The position numbers and the translations under genes are program-made. A stretch of 64,000 nucleotides of DNA from Synanceia verrucosa (taxonomy: Eukaryota > Chordata > Actinopteri > Perciformes > Synanceiidae): the NCBI GenBank assembly GCA_029721515.1, contig CM056550.1, forward strand, positions 26,486,619-26,550,618. The letters run 5' to 3'. The number at the start of each line of letters is the position of its first letter. Within the stretch, counting starts at the first letter, position 1. Positions 1 to 12,874 of the stretch are shown here, piece by piece. A model generated the notes under the pieces. It saw nothing but the letters and a program-made list of their open reading frames with translations, had not been told where the DNA came from and made no database searches.

Positions 1-848
1 CAAAGTCAATTTTCTCTTTTGTTTTTTTACTTAGAGCTCAGAGACATATTCTCACTGTTACATAAGAAGCCATATGGGCTGAACGTAGTTGGACTCAAAC
101 ACAGTTGTAGCATTAAATACAGTGCTAATAAAACATCAGCTGTTTACACAAATGCCCAGATGAGCCCAGTCTGTCCACACTGCTGTACGAGAAACAACAA
201 AATAATAATCAGAGTCTCTCTAAAAGCCAAGTGAATACAATGTGTGTTCACAACACCTATTTTAGCAAAGTAATTTAAGACAAACACTAAGTGACCAAGT
301 AAAGCAGACAAGGTCAAGTGGATTGCTATTAGAGGAAACGGTGCCCAACTTAAAGGAACGTGGCATGACTTCAGGGACGTCATAAGACACCGTCCATGGC
401 CTTTAACGGCAACGGGCTCCCGGGGAGACACTTGAGGAGATGGGTATATTATACGTCTCTATTTCAGTTGAGAATTTCCTTTTACCAGATTTAGTCCTCA
501 ACAATTACACAAACTGATATCCTCTATTGCTGTGGCCATGGAAACATGTCTTGCCAATTGGTAAAGACCGTGAGGTAAAATAAAAAGTAAGTGCTGAAAT
601 AATCCTTGAATTACTGAAATCTAGACCATGATAACATAAATATTTCTCTCAGGGGTTACACAGTTTCATGGAAAATTCAAAGGTGGTTATTTCACACAAA
701 CTACCTGGTTTATCCAAAATTACTATTTTACCATAAAATCATTCCTGAGATAACAATTCTCCACATATTACATGAAAAGGATTACTGCTGATATGCATAA
801 TTATGTTTCATTGCAGTTTCTAATCTTTTTTTTCTGTTTGATTCTCAG
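1..848. other. mybpc2 upstream intron sequence, no exon recognised
   Basis: AT-rich DNA before the first microexon I could support. Because that microexon starts in phase 1 and has no ATG, this stretch is most simply an intron, with the true first exon left of the window. I saw no exon here with good acceptor, frame and donor together. Confidence 0.5.
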
Positions 849-3800
849 ATAAACCAGAGGGGCAGGGTAAGTTAGCTGCATCACATGACTTTATTATAGC
901 TATCACATTTTCACTTTTGCTAACGTATCATATCAACCGTCCGTGCCAAGCAAACGCAGTCTCCGACTTCTGAGGGTGTGCAATCAACCCATCCTCACTC
1001 TGGACTCGTATAATATAATCTGCATTCAAATGCCGACACTTGGTCAGTGGCCATCGCCGTCTGTCTGAGAAGCAGCGTGCTTTCAACTAAGTCCAATGGA
1101 AACCCATCTGTGCCGTTATAGATAGTCAGATCAACTGCATAGTTTAAAGAGCAAGACTACTAGCAGGGCAGAGAGGAGGTCGGGGTGGATGGATGGGTCA
1201 AACAGTTTGACCCAGGTGACCGCTGATCACGTCCCATGTGAAACCAAATCAACGTACCTTTAAGCATTTTTATTTCACACACTTTAAAAGTTTTCAAAGC
1301 CTCAACCTTTTCCTAAACCTTATCAAGTAGTTTTGTTGCCTAAACATTACCTAAATACTCAATTAGCCACCATTGGGAGTTTATTTTGACAGTAAGACAC
1401 AACACATGCAAAACCAACATGTAGTGCCTGCCACATCCAAAAGTGGTGCTAGAGGAGCACCTGGAGTGTCCTAGTCATAGTAGATTAGAATCACTAGTGT
1501 GCAATACTAGAACTTAATTTCTTTTTTAATTATTTGTTTATTCATCTGCAAAATAGCTCTTGGCTTACAGATTATTTTTCACATTTTTCTACTTGTTCAT
1601 ATTTTTTATACTTGTTTTTCGTGCAAGCACACTAAGCAATAAAGCTCTTCTTGATTCTTGAACAAGCTGCAGTGTTTGACGAGTTGGGAGTGACTATATG
1701 TTCATTAAAACATGAATACAGCAATTCTTCATTTATGAACTACACATCTGTATTCATGTATGCCGTCATGCATATGTTTCTATATGTGTACCCTCTGGCA
1801 TTTGCACTGAGAATCTATTGTACTGTACATTATCAGATTAAGTTGTTGACTCGACTGAACACAAGGAGAAAAAATGCTTTGGTTTTCACAAGCCGTTTTA
1901 AGTGTGGTCATATTATACCGGTCTGGATTTTGTGTGTGATAAAATTTATTTGCTCAGCTGTTGTGTATTAAATTTTCCCAGGGGCTATTACGGATTAGAT
2001 ATGTCTAACAAAAATCCACTAATTTTAGCCCCAGAGGAGCCGACTGGAGAGGGTGAGGGACAACAATCTTTTTTCTTTTCTCCCCCTTTTTTTTGTTGGT
2101 GACTTTGAGTGATTCGGTGCATTTACACAGTGTTAGTATGTGACATGGAGTGGGTTTGAGCTGAGTGTTGTGCATTTGAGCTAATCAGTCAGGGTAATTA
2201 TCTGAATAATACAGAACAAGTGGTTGTGCTATAGATAATAAGTTGAGCAATTACCAAGTCAAGATAATAGGCCTATAAATCAATCACATCACATGAGACA
2301 ACATGAACCCGCTGAAGGGGGATAATGCAATTATTATGCCACTTGATTTAACGTGCAGCATTTCTTAGCTAGCCCACAGCATGCATCACATGTGAAACTA
2401 CATGTCAAGTGTGTGTTAACCGATTGAATTCCTTCGGTGTATTGCAACTGTCTAATGTCAGAAATCGGTCAAGTGGTGTCATGCACTTTGCACATGTATG
2501 TACGGTTCATCACAGCATCACGTGAATCCATTTCCTCCTGTGTTCTTCTTAACAATTATTCTTGCCTCCTTTTTCATAATGTTTTTAAAAACACTGATTT
2601 TGAGTTGTTGACTGACTGCAACTGAATGCATTTTCCTCATCTGTGAACCCTCAAAATGACCTTTGGGCTACATTTCACCATAGGCATGTGAAGTGTGAGC
2701 AAATATCGGCAAATGTTCTCCATTTATGTGTTTTGGTTATGTTTGTTTGGAGATATTCCCAAAATTGAATGTGATCCAGGTCTCGTCATCTTCCTGTTTC
2801 CTATCACCTTACCATGATATTTATTTGCCCAGCTGAAGCGCAGCCAGCAATAGATGGTAGGCACCTCTCAGTATCTGGGAATAATACAACTTTCTATTGA
2901 CTTTCTCCTCAGCTTCCTCAGTTTTGACTAGATCTAGTGAGTATATAGACAGTACATACTGGAAGCTAACTTTCATTCATTTCCTTCAGATGAACTCCCC
3001 GCAGACGGAGGTAAGGAAGAAACCTGTATACTGAATGTTCAGGTTTACTGTTTGTCTATATAATCCATCCAATGTATTCACATAAGTGCATACATGTGCC
3101 ACTCAGTGTGAACATTACAGTTTCTGCATGGGTGTTGTATCCTTCAGGTTGGTCTCACGAGACCTGCATAACATTATGTATTTTTGAACGCCGCAAAAAT
3201 ACATGAATTGAGAGTCTTTTCATCAAAAGAAATTAAATAAATACACGTGTCAATGATTGCGATGCTGCTATGATATAAATACAGATTATACATTTGACGT
3301 TGAATGCCTCACATTGTTTGCATCATTCGACTGATATATACATATACTGTATAGTATACTGTATGCTATTGATGTGAACATGTTGTCTTCCGCATTATTT
3401 TAATATGAATTGTGAATTTAGCCTTGTGTAACATTGTCATTTTTGTTATGTATGGTTGTATTTCCAGGTACAGTATGGAAGTATATATTTTAAGTTTTGG
3501 TTTCATGCTGTATGCATTTCTGTGTTCCATATAAGTGTATCTATATTTATGTCATTTAGTAACACTATACTACACAAAGGAAAACACTACTGTACAACAG
3601 AACAAGCATTTGCTTCCTAGTTGTTTTTTTCAGTTAAGTTTGCTTCCTTGTCTGCAACAGATTCAGAAGCTGATGGGGATGGTAAGGAAAGAGCGACATT
3701 AATTGTGACGTGTCCGTTGACTATTTACTTTTGCCCTTCCAAAAGTATGATTTGAGTGTTCATAACATCATGCGTAATTTTGGTATTATGTGCTGGTCGA

Positions 3801-6788
3801 GATGTCACATAATATACACGTGTTAAGTAGCTCTGAGTCACTTATTTGAAATCCGTTTGACTACTTCAATTTGGACTGAAATTACAGCAAGCTATGAAGC
3901 TATTCAAATGCTTTTTGTGATTTTTTTTAGGCTTTCCATAGTACTTACATAGTATGTATTGGCTTTTGTTAAAACACACTTCTTACTTTGCTCTGTAGAT
4001 AACTATTTTCTTCTAATTGTTGACTCTCTATTATCAAAGACAGATCCAGTGGTTTACCACAGACCTGCTGGCGAGATCCATAATGTAAAAAGCAATATGA
4101 GTAAGCAGAATGCCTTTACTTGCTTCAGCACTCATATTTTACAGAGCCCATGAAAATCCCTGCTAGAAATCCCACTCAGAGTTTGCATCTTCCTGCATCT
4201 CTGCAGTAGTTACCCTCAGAAAAAGCCCCATCTTAAGCCTAAAAGTTACAAAATCCTTTGCTGTGTCAAAGAAGAAAAAAGAAAAGCTGTGTTCTCATTC
4301 ACCTGTGTACAACTAGTAAACCTCACTGACAAATTATGCTATTCATGTTCAATTCAGAATTTGTTTCCCCAAAAGAAGAGTGCAACCCATCCCATCTGTG
4401 ACTTATGATACCAGTTCTTTTTTGCCTCTGTCCCTCTGGCAATTTAAACAATGAGAATGGAAACACAGCTGTGGTTTGTGTAACAGCCATCGTGGAACAA
4501 TGACAGCTGTTGCTCCTAACATACTAAGTCATCTGATTAGATGACACTTTTATTAACATTATGCAGAACTGGGAAACAGCAAGGACAACTAAGCAGTGAG
4601 GTCATCCAGGATGCCGCAGTCAGCACATCAAAGCCAAGGCCCGTGTCAAACTGCACAAGGAAAAGACATACTGGGTCATCTCTCATCCTCTACTTGAAGG
4701 CCAAAGGCCTGCAGATGGTTTACTAACTAAACCATGGTTGTGTAACATAGCCATGCTGTTTGACAAGTCAGTTGCCTAAAAATGTTGGGGTTGCACCACA
4801 ACTCAGGTTTCAGCAGTGAAATTCCAAGAGCTTTTAGTCATGTTACAAAGCTGTTCTTGTCTGCCATGGTCTTTCGGGGACACAACTCCAAGACATTGCA
4901 TTGGACGTCTGCTTTTTCTGGACAGATTAAGAGTGGGGAACTGAAGGCTTGTAATTCCTTGCGGTTTCCCTAAAAATGTACATGAACTGCTCTGCACCTG
5001 CTGAGCCCGAGGGAAAACACTGAGATAAACAATCTCTTCCCCTGCTGCTGTTTGATGGTGGCAACTGAGAAATCCATAATTGTCAGTGCAATGCCTATTA
5101 TCATATATTGAGGTGAAGTCTTACGCATTCCTCAGGTCTATAGAGGATAGGTGGTTAGATGCACACTCTTACAAAGGTGGCGTAGTTGCTTTGTGTCCTC
5201 ACAACCAGGCTGCTTTCTTGGGGAAGGATGGCTCAAGACCTGAACTCACCCTGAAATATGGCCTGTCGAGCAAAAAGAGATCAAGAAGCCAAGCTGAGGT
5301 CAGTAAATGTTAAGTTTGGTTACTGCCCTGGATGTCAAGTCATCCATAAATTTCTTGTGGAATGGGTCCTGTGATGCTTCTGGAAAGCTTTCCCTCCAAA
5401 GCGTTTATGAGTGCACATCTCATCATATGCCTTCTATGAATGCCCAGCACTGAAAGTTGGACTCTGCAAGCTCCTCCTGCGATACAATATCTGTTGCCCA
5501 GAGGGAAGACAAGTATACCACTCTGCAGATGTTCCAGATGGAGCTCAGCATAAGCTGCGACACATATAGTGGAAAGAAAAGACAAGCACGGTGGCAGAGC
5601 ATGATTAGAGGAAAACTGGAGCATGACACAAAGAAATAAAAAAGGGCTCAGCAAGTAAAACCGCTGCACAATGGAAACACCTTGTGGTTATCAGACATGT
5701 GCCTACCACAAGGAGCAAGCTTTCTCTTGGGCAAGCTAGGTTTAGAAAAATACTAATTCATGCAAGGATTTCACTCAAGATTTTAGCAGGCTGGGAGCAT
5801 GGCTAGCATGTTACGCTTAATCCAAAGATGGCAGCTGAGGATGGTTCAAAGGGAAACCTGAGGAGTCTGTTCTTTGGTCAGAACTCGGCCCCGTCTAGAT
5901 GCCGCGTCATCCATATCCAATTTTAGCCACAGGAACAGGCTTCTATACCAACTAATGTGTCAGTTATTGAGTCAAAGTTTAATGAAATCATGTAGATTTC
6001 CTCTTGGGACATGACTTTTTTTCGATCGTATAATAATGACATACAGTAATTTTCACTTTCACTATACACAGATGCCACTGGTGCAGGTTTGATTTTTCAT
6101 GTCTGCCCAGTCCTGACACCAGAGTGAGAATTGCACCAAACTGGGATTGGAGACAGTGCGTCTATTGGAGTAGAATTTCTGTGGTTAAATGCTTATCATA
6201 CCAAGGCTGTTTAAAGCCATACCCATGGGAGTCCAGTGTGTGTGAGTGGCACCAACGTAAGCACCTAAGTGTTCAGTTTGCCCAGTGACGTATTAGTCTT
6301 GGGGTATCTTGAGAAGAATATATGACAAACTTTACTATATAAAATTCTATATTTTTAATTTATTTAAAAATTTGACATTAAATAAAATGTCTAAAGTCAC
6401 ACTTCGGTTGTTTATTTAGGCAGTCTGGATCAAAGTAATTGCCTCCTTTGTGACAAGCAGTCTGGTAATATCAGTCCAAAAGAAGTAATCATGGTGATTT
6501 CAATTTATCATAGTTTTGGTGATTAAAAGTAGAGTAATCAACACATTTGATTACTTTCAGCCTTGATTTATAACAGTCACGAACTTGATTCTTTTTTGGT
6601 TTGTATTTCACTGCGTGGTGAATTAATGTAATAATTCTACAGAATAACTATTCTGTAATTGCTATCCACTTGCCTTGTTTTACCTTAAGAGTTTACACTG
6701 ACTTATGGTACAGTATAACCACAACTTGTTATACTTCCATATGTTAAACGGGGATGTTTCCCAGCCAAATCAAACCCTGCAGAGGAGG
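849..6788 (+). other. mybpc2: mybpc2 N-terminal microexon array
   Basis: Six tiny exons: 849-866, 2029-2052, 2833-2856, 2990-3010, 3661-3681 and 6765-6788 (18-24 nt). A seventh, 6072-6086, is doubtful because its donor is weak (GTTTGA). Each has an AG acceptor, a GT donor, a length divisible by three and phase 1 at both ends, so any subset can be skipped in frame. They encode short acidic, Pro/Ala/Gly modules such as APEEPTGE, AEAQPAID and AKSNPAEE, matching the place of the Pro-Ala-rich N-terminal extension of this family. Translation and splice signals are seen directly. Use in real transcripts is inferred, because a microexon this short cannot be proven without RNA. Confidence 0.7.
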
Positions 6789-9700
6789 GTAAGGGTGAGC
6801 TGGAGGCACAGTGCAGGACTGTGACTATCTACTGCATGCAAATGTGTTACTATGTGTTATGAAATGCAGATTTGTGCATCCTATGTGTTGTTGTGTTTGT
6901 TAAATATCATGTCAAATGAAGATGTCAACTGATTTTTGAGCATCTAAAATTATGCAGGGACTTGCACTGTATAGGATGACTTCAATTAGATACTAATGTT
7001 AATGGTGAGCGTTGGTATTGTTTACTGTTTGCTCCATGAAAGCTAAATCTCTCCTACAGGTAGAAAGTGCTGATGCATGGAGGTATACTTGATCTTGCTG
7101 GATGATTTATACTTAGCACAGTCAGAGTTCATTAAGACATTCTGGACCTTGTAATTGGCGATAATACTTTCTGGAAAGGGATTATGTGTCAGTGGAACTT
7201 TTGCTTGCCCTGAGAACATGAAACATCCACATTTGCCCTCTTGTCCTTGGATGTGTTTGGAGCTGTTGACGTGTTTTATGTTGAGTGTTTCACTGGTCAG
7301 ATGACTTCATCTCCAGAAGCATTATATATGTTCACTGTTGCATTATATAAGTTAAATTTGCTGTGATGATTTTGTTACTGTATGTCCAAATAGAAACTTT
7401 GAAAATGGAAAAAAAAAAAAAAAAAAAAAAAAGATTCTGTTATGACTGGGAAAGACAAATATCACTGCTCTACTGGCAATATCTATACAGTACAGCACAG
7501 TAACCCAGTATAAAGAATTTTGTCTTTTACTTTTATGCCATAAAAAATAGCACAGAGAAAGTACTTTGCATATTTCTAAAGTTATTGTCAAGAAGTCAGA
7601 ACTGTGCTAATTGCGCTTAAAATCAAGTCTAAAACAGCATTAAGTAATTGCATTTGTGATGAATACATTTATTTGGAAGATGACTCTGCTTTTTCACATA
7701 TATCATTCTGATATAGCTTTAACAAAATGCAAATTTGGTCATGACAATAACTTTCAGCTGGAGCCAAAATGAACTTATTTTTGTCATTGTGTTGTTGTAC
7801 ATTTTCAAAAACTGTTTACTTTTCTGTCCTTAAGTTCTTTTAGCCAAAATGCAGTTGTTGAAGGTGTTTATCAGAATTTTTCATGGTTCTGAAAAATGTC
7901 CCTAGCATTTCACTTTGTCTTTTGTACTTTGGTTTGCTGCACACTGTGGACATTGCCAATGCCATGAAGGCTTCTCTTTTTGTTTTCAAAGTAAGCAAAC
8001 TAATTTTGTACTCCTTCTTTTCAGAGCCCGGAACAACTGAGCTCACTGGGCTCTTTGTCGAGAAGCCACCACAAAGTATATGCGCCATCGCAGGTCAGAA
8101 ACGCAACGAATGGAATAAATGAGAGGAAGCAGTTGCGATCCATAATGTGTAACCCAAGTACATTATGATATACAAATTAATTTCTGTTTGTGAATGGCAG
8201 GAGCGGATCTCATTATCATAGCCAAGGTTGACTCCACCACTCTGACAAGAAAACCCACCATGAAATGGCTGAAGGGCAAGTGGCTGGACCTCGGCAGCAA
8301 GGCTGGAAAACATATGCAGTTCAAAGAAACTTATGACAGGAATACTAAGGTTTGTGCTGGAGAGAATATGATCCTCTTGTCAGAAATAACTAAGTAGAGA
8401 ATAAGCAATATTTCTCTCCACAGATCTATACTTATGAAATGAAGGTCATCAAAGTAGTTCCTGGAGATGCTGGGGGCTACAGGTGCGAGGTGACGGCAAA
8501 AGACAAGTGTGACAGCTCAACCTTTGAGATCTCTGTTGAGGGTGAGTGAAAACGGACTCTGGTCTGCTGAGGCCATCACGATTCCATGCGTGCTGATGTT
8601 TTGATCCAATCCAGCTTTAATGTGCAACCTCTGCAACTTCTCTCGTTACAGCTGCCCAGCAGGAGGAGCAGGCGGATATTCTGTCTGCCTTCAAGAGAGC
8701 GTAAGAGCACCTGGATTTGATTTCAGCCTGTGTCAGTAGTATGGCCACATGTGTGAATACACATGAGGGAAAAAGCATACATGGACTATTTATAATATGT
8801 GTGAATGTGTCTTTCAGCACAGATGGTATATACTATGTGACTGTGCAGTAGTGTAGTGCTTGACCTTGATTACACTATATGTCATGTATACATTATGTCT
8901 GTTTTTATAACCACAGGGATGCTGGGGAGGACGAAGGAAATCTGGATTTCAGCGCTCTGCTGAAGGCCGCAAAGAAGTGAGAAGCTGAGCGTCATTTGTT
9001 TTTGCAAAACTCTCAAGCACATGATAGTTTCTTTAAAAAAACACCTTGCCTCTCCATTCCCTATTACATAAATATCCTGATAGTCACATATCCTGTCCCT
9101 TGACTGATAGGCCGAAGAAAAAGGAGGAACCAGAAGTGGATGTGTGGGAATTGCTAAAAAATGCTCACCCAAGCGAGTATGAGAAAATCGCCTTTGAATA
9201 TGGCATCACTGACCTGAGGGGCATGCTGAAACGTCTGAAAAAGATGAAGGTTGAGCCAAAGCATAGCGAGGGTAAGTAGTGTCAAGTCGGAGGTGAAGGG
9301 AGTGGGGCAAAAATAGAGGAGCATTGAAAGGAATGAATTAGGAGGTGAGACTTAACATGGGGATGGGGATGTATCGAGGGAAGGAGAGAAGGGGAGGGAA
9401 GTAAGCAAGAGGAAGGGCAATAAGAGAAGGAAGGTTTTCATTAGTAGATGAGTTGAGTTAATTGTAAATCTTTTCCTCTCTGCGCACAACGCAAGCTTTC
9501 CTGAAGAGGCTTGAATCTTGCTACTCGGTGGAAAAGGGCAAGAAGATTGTCCTGAGGTGTGAGGTGGTTGACCCCGATGTCCAGGTCAAATGGTTGAAGA
9601 ACGGCCAGGAGATCAAACCCTCAGCCAAGTACATGCTTCCACACACACCAATTACCGTTAGTTCACATAGACCCTTTTTAGTGTCTTTTTTTCACCGTGC

Positions 9701-12700
9701 TATACCTCATGCAAGATATTTGATTAATGAAGGGCAAACTAAAATTGCCTGTCCACAAGTCATGCTCATAAATAATGCTGGCATCAACACATTTTATTTT
9801 TAGGCAGCCATAAGGAGCCTCTGAGAGGGTGAAAGGACTGGTGTGTAGTTTTTAGTAGCATCAAGTGGTGAGGTTGCAGACTGCAACCAACTACAACCCT
9901 TAATGCCTCACCCCTCCTTTTCCAATAATGCACCAGAAACACAGTGATTATTAGTTTCAGGTGATTTTACACGAATGACTCCCAAGATGCAGAATGACTC
10001 CCAAGATGCAGATCATCTAAGTAGGAAAGAGGTTTGGACTCAATGAGGATACTGACTGTAGTGTAAGTAATTATTAAAATTATTACAATTTAGTAACTAT
10101 GTTATGATTATGATTCCAAGTTAGGGTGAGTTACTAGAACAATTTTGATTTTGTTATGAAACTGAAATGTTCTTATTTACATTACACCAGTACACAGCAT
10201 AGTTTCAAACATCTTTTATCTTGATTAAAAAAAAACAGTTTTCTGACAGCTGTCATACATATTCAAATCAACAAAAATAAGCAATAATAATGTCCTACCA
10301 TGCTCTGTTAAAATGAATGTCCAACCAGATGGTCCCAGGTAATGATGGGGATGATGCTGGTTGATTAGAGGCAGGTGACAGCACCTTGAGGAAGAATGAT
10401 GGTAGATGGAGCATCACTGGAGTACCAACTGAAGAGCTCTACAGCAACCAGACAGCACACAGCAGGACAGTTACCACAAGTTCATCATAAATGTTCCTTG
10501 AGAGCTACTTTAATACAGGAAATGGCCTCTGTTTTCTTTAAATTATAACAACTGGAATAACGGTACAGCTGTAATGCAACTCACAGAATATCTTTATATT
10601 CAACATGAACATCTCAGAAAAATAGCACATACTCACAGTTAAGAAACACGGGTGCTAACAGGGCTACAGGCTGTGCAGTTCACATGAAGCTTAGCAGCAT
10701 GTTGGTGATGCTAGCCTCAGCACCACCTGCAGCACCTAGCTAGCCTGCAAACCAAGTAATTATCACCATTATTTGGCAACCATATAACACACAGCACGCT
10801 ACGCAGTTAGCAAATACGCATGACTGATAGGGCAAACTGGTTTTGTGAGCCCAGTACAATTTGTTTTAACTGCACGAACTCTCTGCTAATGTAGCTTACT
10901 AACGTTAGCAAGCTAGCTACAACCAGCAGCGAACTCACCGGGATGTCAGTTGTTTGCAGTTCTTCTGAAAGTCGCAGCTCCTGTTGTTGTTCAGCATTCA
11001 ACTTCAGCTATAAATATACAATTTATAGTTTTATACATTCAAGTTGATAAATCTTGCTAAACTGTACGAGGGAAGAAAGACAGTTTGAAAGGAGAGATTA
11101 TCACTCTGAACGATTTCAGCACGCTGAACCAGAACCTGGAAAAAAAAAAAAAAAAAAATCTACCTATTTAAAGGGACAGTAACATACTACCAAATCTCAG
11201 TTTTAACTGATCTGGTTACCAAAAAATAATGAATTATATATTCTATCTCTGCCAGTAGGTCCACCTTAATCCTGTTCAGTGGTCTTGTAAGTAAGTTTCA
11301 CTTCCAGTGTGTTTTATGCCTAATTAGGTGAAAATGCATAAACATGGGCTCGTTAGACAAACATCCAAGCTTTCAAAATTTACAATATAGATTAAATTAT
11401 TTCTTTCCTCGTTATTTGAAAACATGCCCTTGGCACTATTAATTTATTTGTTACTTTTCAAGGTACATCATGGAGGCAACGGGAAATATCAGAACATTAA
11501 CCATCAATAAGGCAACCCTGGCTGATGACGCTGCGTATGAGTGTGTGGTTGGAGAGGACAAGTGTTTCACAGAGGTGTTTGTCAAAGGTGCATCATTCTT
11601 TTCTTTTTGATAGTTTCGTAGCAATAAAATATCAAATAAAAAACATCATGGCAGTGACATTGAGCCCCTGCTGAATTCATGAATGTTAACATCCTTCTGC
11701 CCAGAACCCCCTGTGACCATCACCAAGCTGATGGATGACTACCACGTGGTTGTCGGAGAAAGAGTGGAGTTTGAGATTGAGGTGTCGGAGGAGGGAGCCC
11801 ATGTCATGTGGTCAGTATTTGTAATCTATAGGCTCAGTCAAGATGGGAATGTCTTAAAAAGCAAATCAGAAATATGTACAACTTTACTTGTTCTTGTAAG
11901 TTAAACTTAAGACAAAGTCTGTAGATGTGTCTTTATCATCTGAAAATGTTTCATAAAATGTTACAAATTGATAGTGGTTGTAGCTTGATGTCAGCGTTCA
12001 TGCAGTCACCAACATTTCTATCCTTTACTTGCTTTTAATAACCAAACTTCTTAAGACCTGTTTCTAGAGTTTTCTGTTCATAATGTTGTGAAAGCATCTT
12101 TATCCCTATCATAGTGGTGTCATTGACAGTGCTGTATATCCATGCATCCACCCCCACTATAAAACAACGACATGTATCCTACTGCTATGGTTCACATCTC
12201 GGCACTATTTGTCTCTTTGTGGGCTAGCCTTCCCTCTGTGCATAACATGCACCGTTGTCTTCACTTTTCAGTGAAACCCTTTCTGATGGTGTCTGCGTGG
12301 CTTTTCTCATTTGCTCATTTTAGATAGGTCAGAGTGTGTGTGATTTAATTTCAAAGATGAAAAACAAGTATACTTTATCTAGTACACCAAGCACATACAT
12401 TTGTTTACAACTTCCTATTGAGGGATGCAAGGCCAATTCATATTTACTGAATGGTGGCAAATATAGTTTCCTGTAATACATATTAGACTGATGCTCACTG
12501 TTCCGATTTAGTACTAAATATTTAGCACTGTCGATGTGCTCATTTGTGTAAATTTCCAGGTACTTTGAAGACATAGAGCTTCACAAAGACAAGGATTCCA
12601 CAAAGTATCGCTTTAAGAAGGATGGAAAGAAGCACACGCTCATCATACAGGAGGCTACGCTGGATGACATCGGAATGTACCATGCTTGGACAAATGGGGG

Positions 12701-12810
12701 GCATACCAAAGGAGAGCTGGAGGTTGAAGGTACCACTGGAAAATATTATATTGTAAATTAGTTTTTAGGGATTACAGAGAAACTAAACATGAGTTAGTAT
12801 TTTAGTTTGG

Positions 12811-12874
<64 letters not shown>

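Noticed and set aside
5340..5669. 109-codon minus-strand frame with overlapping frames on both strands
   Set aside because: No similarity to a known protein, no splice signals, and a tract of several overlapping frames; could be an unknown repeat but is not supportable as a gene.
6072..6086. Seventh mybpc2 microexon (DATGA module)
   Set aside because: Frame and acceptor fit the array but the donor GTTTGA is weak; kept only as a possibility in the array entry.
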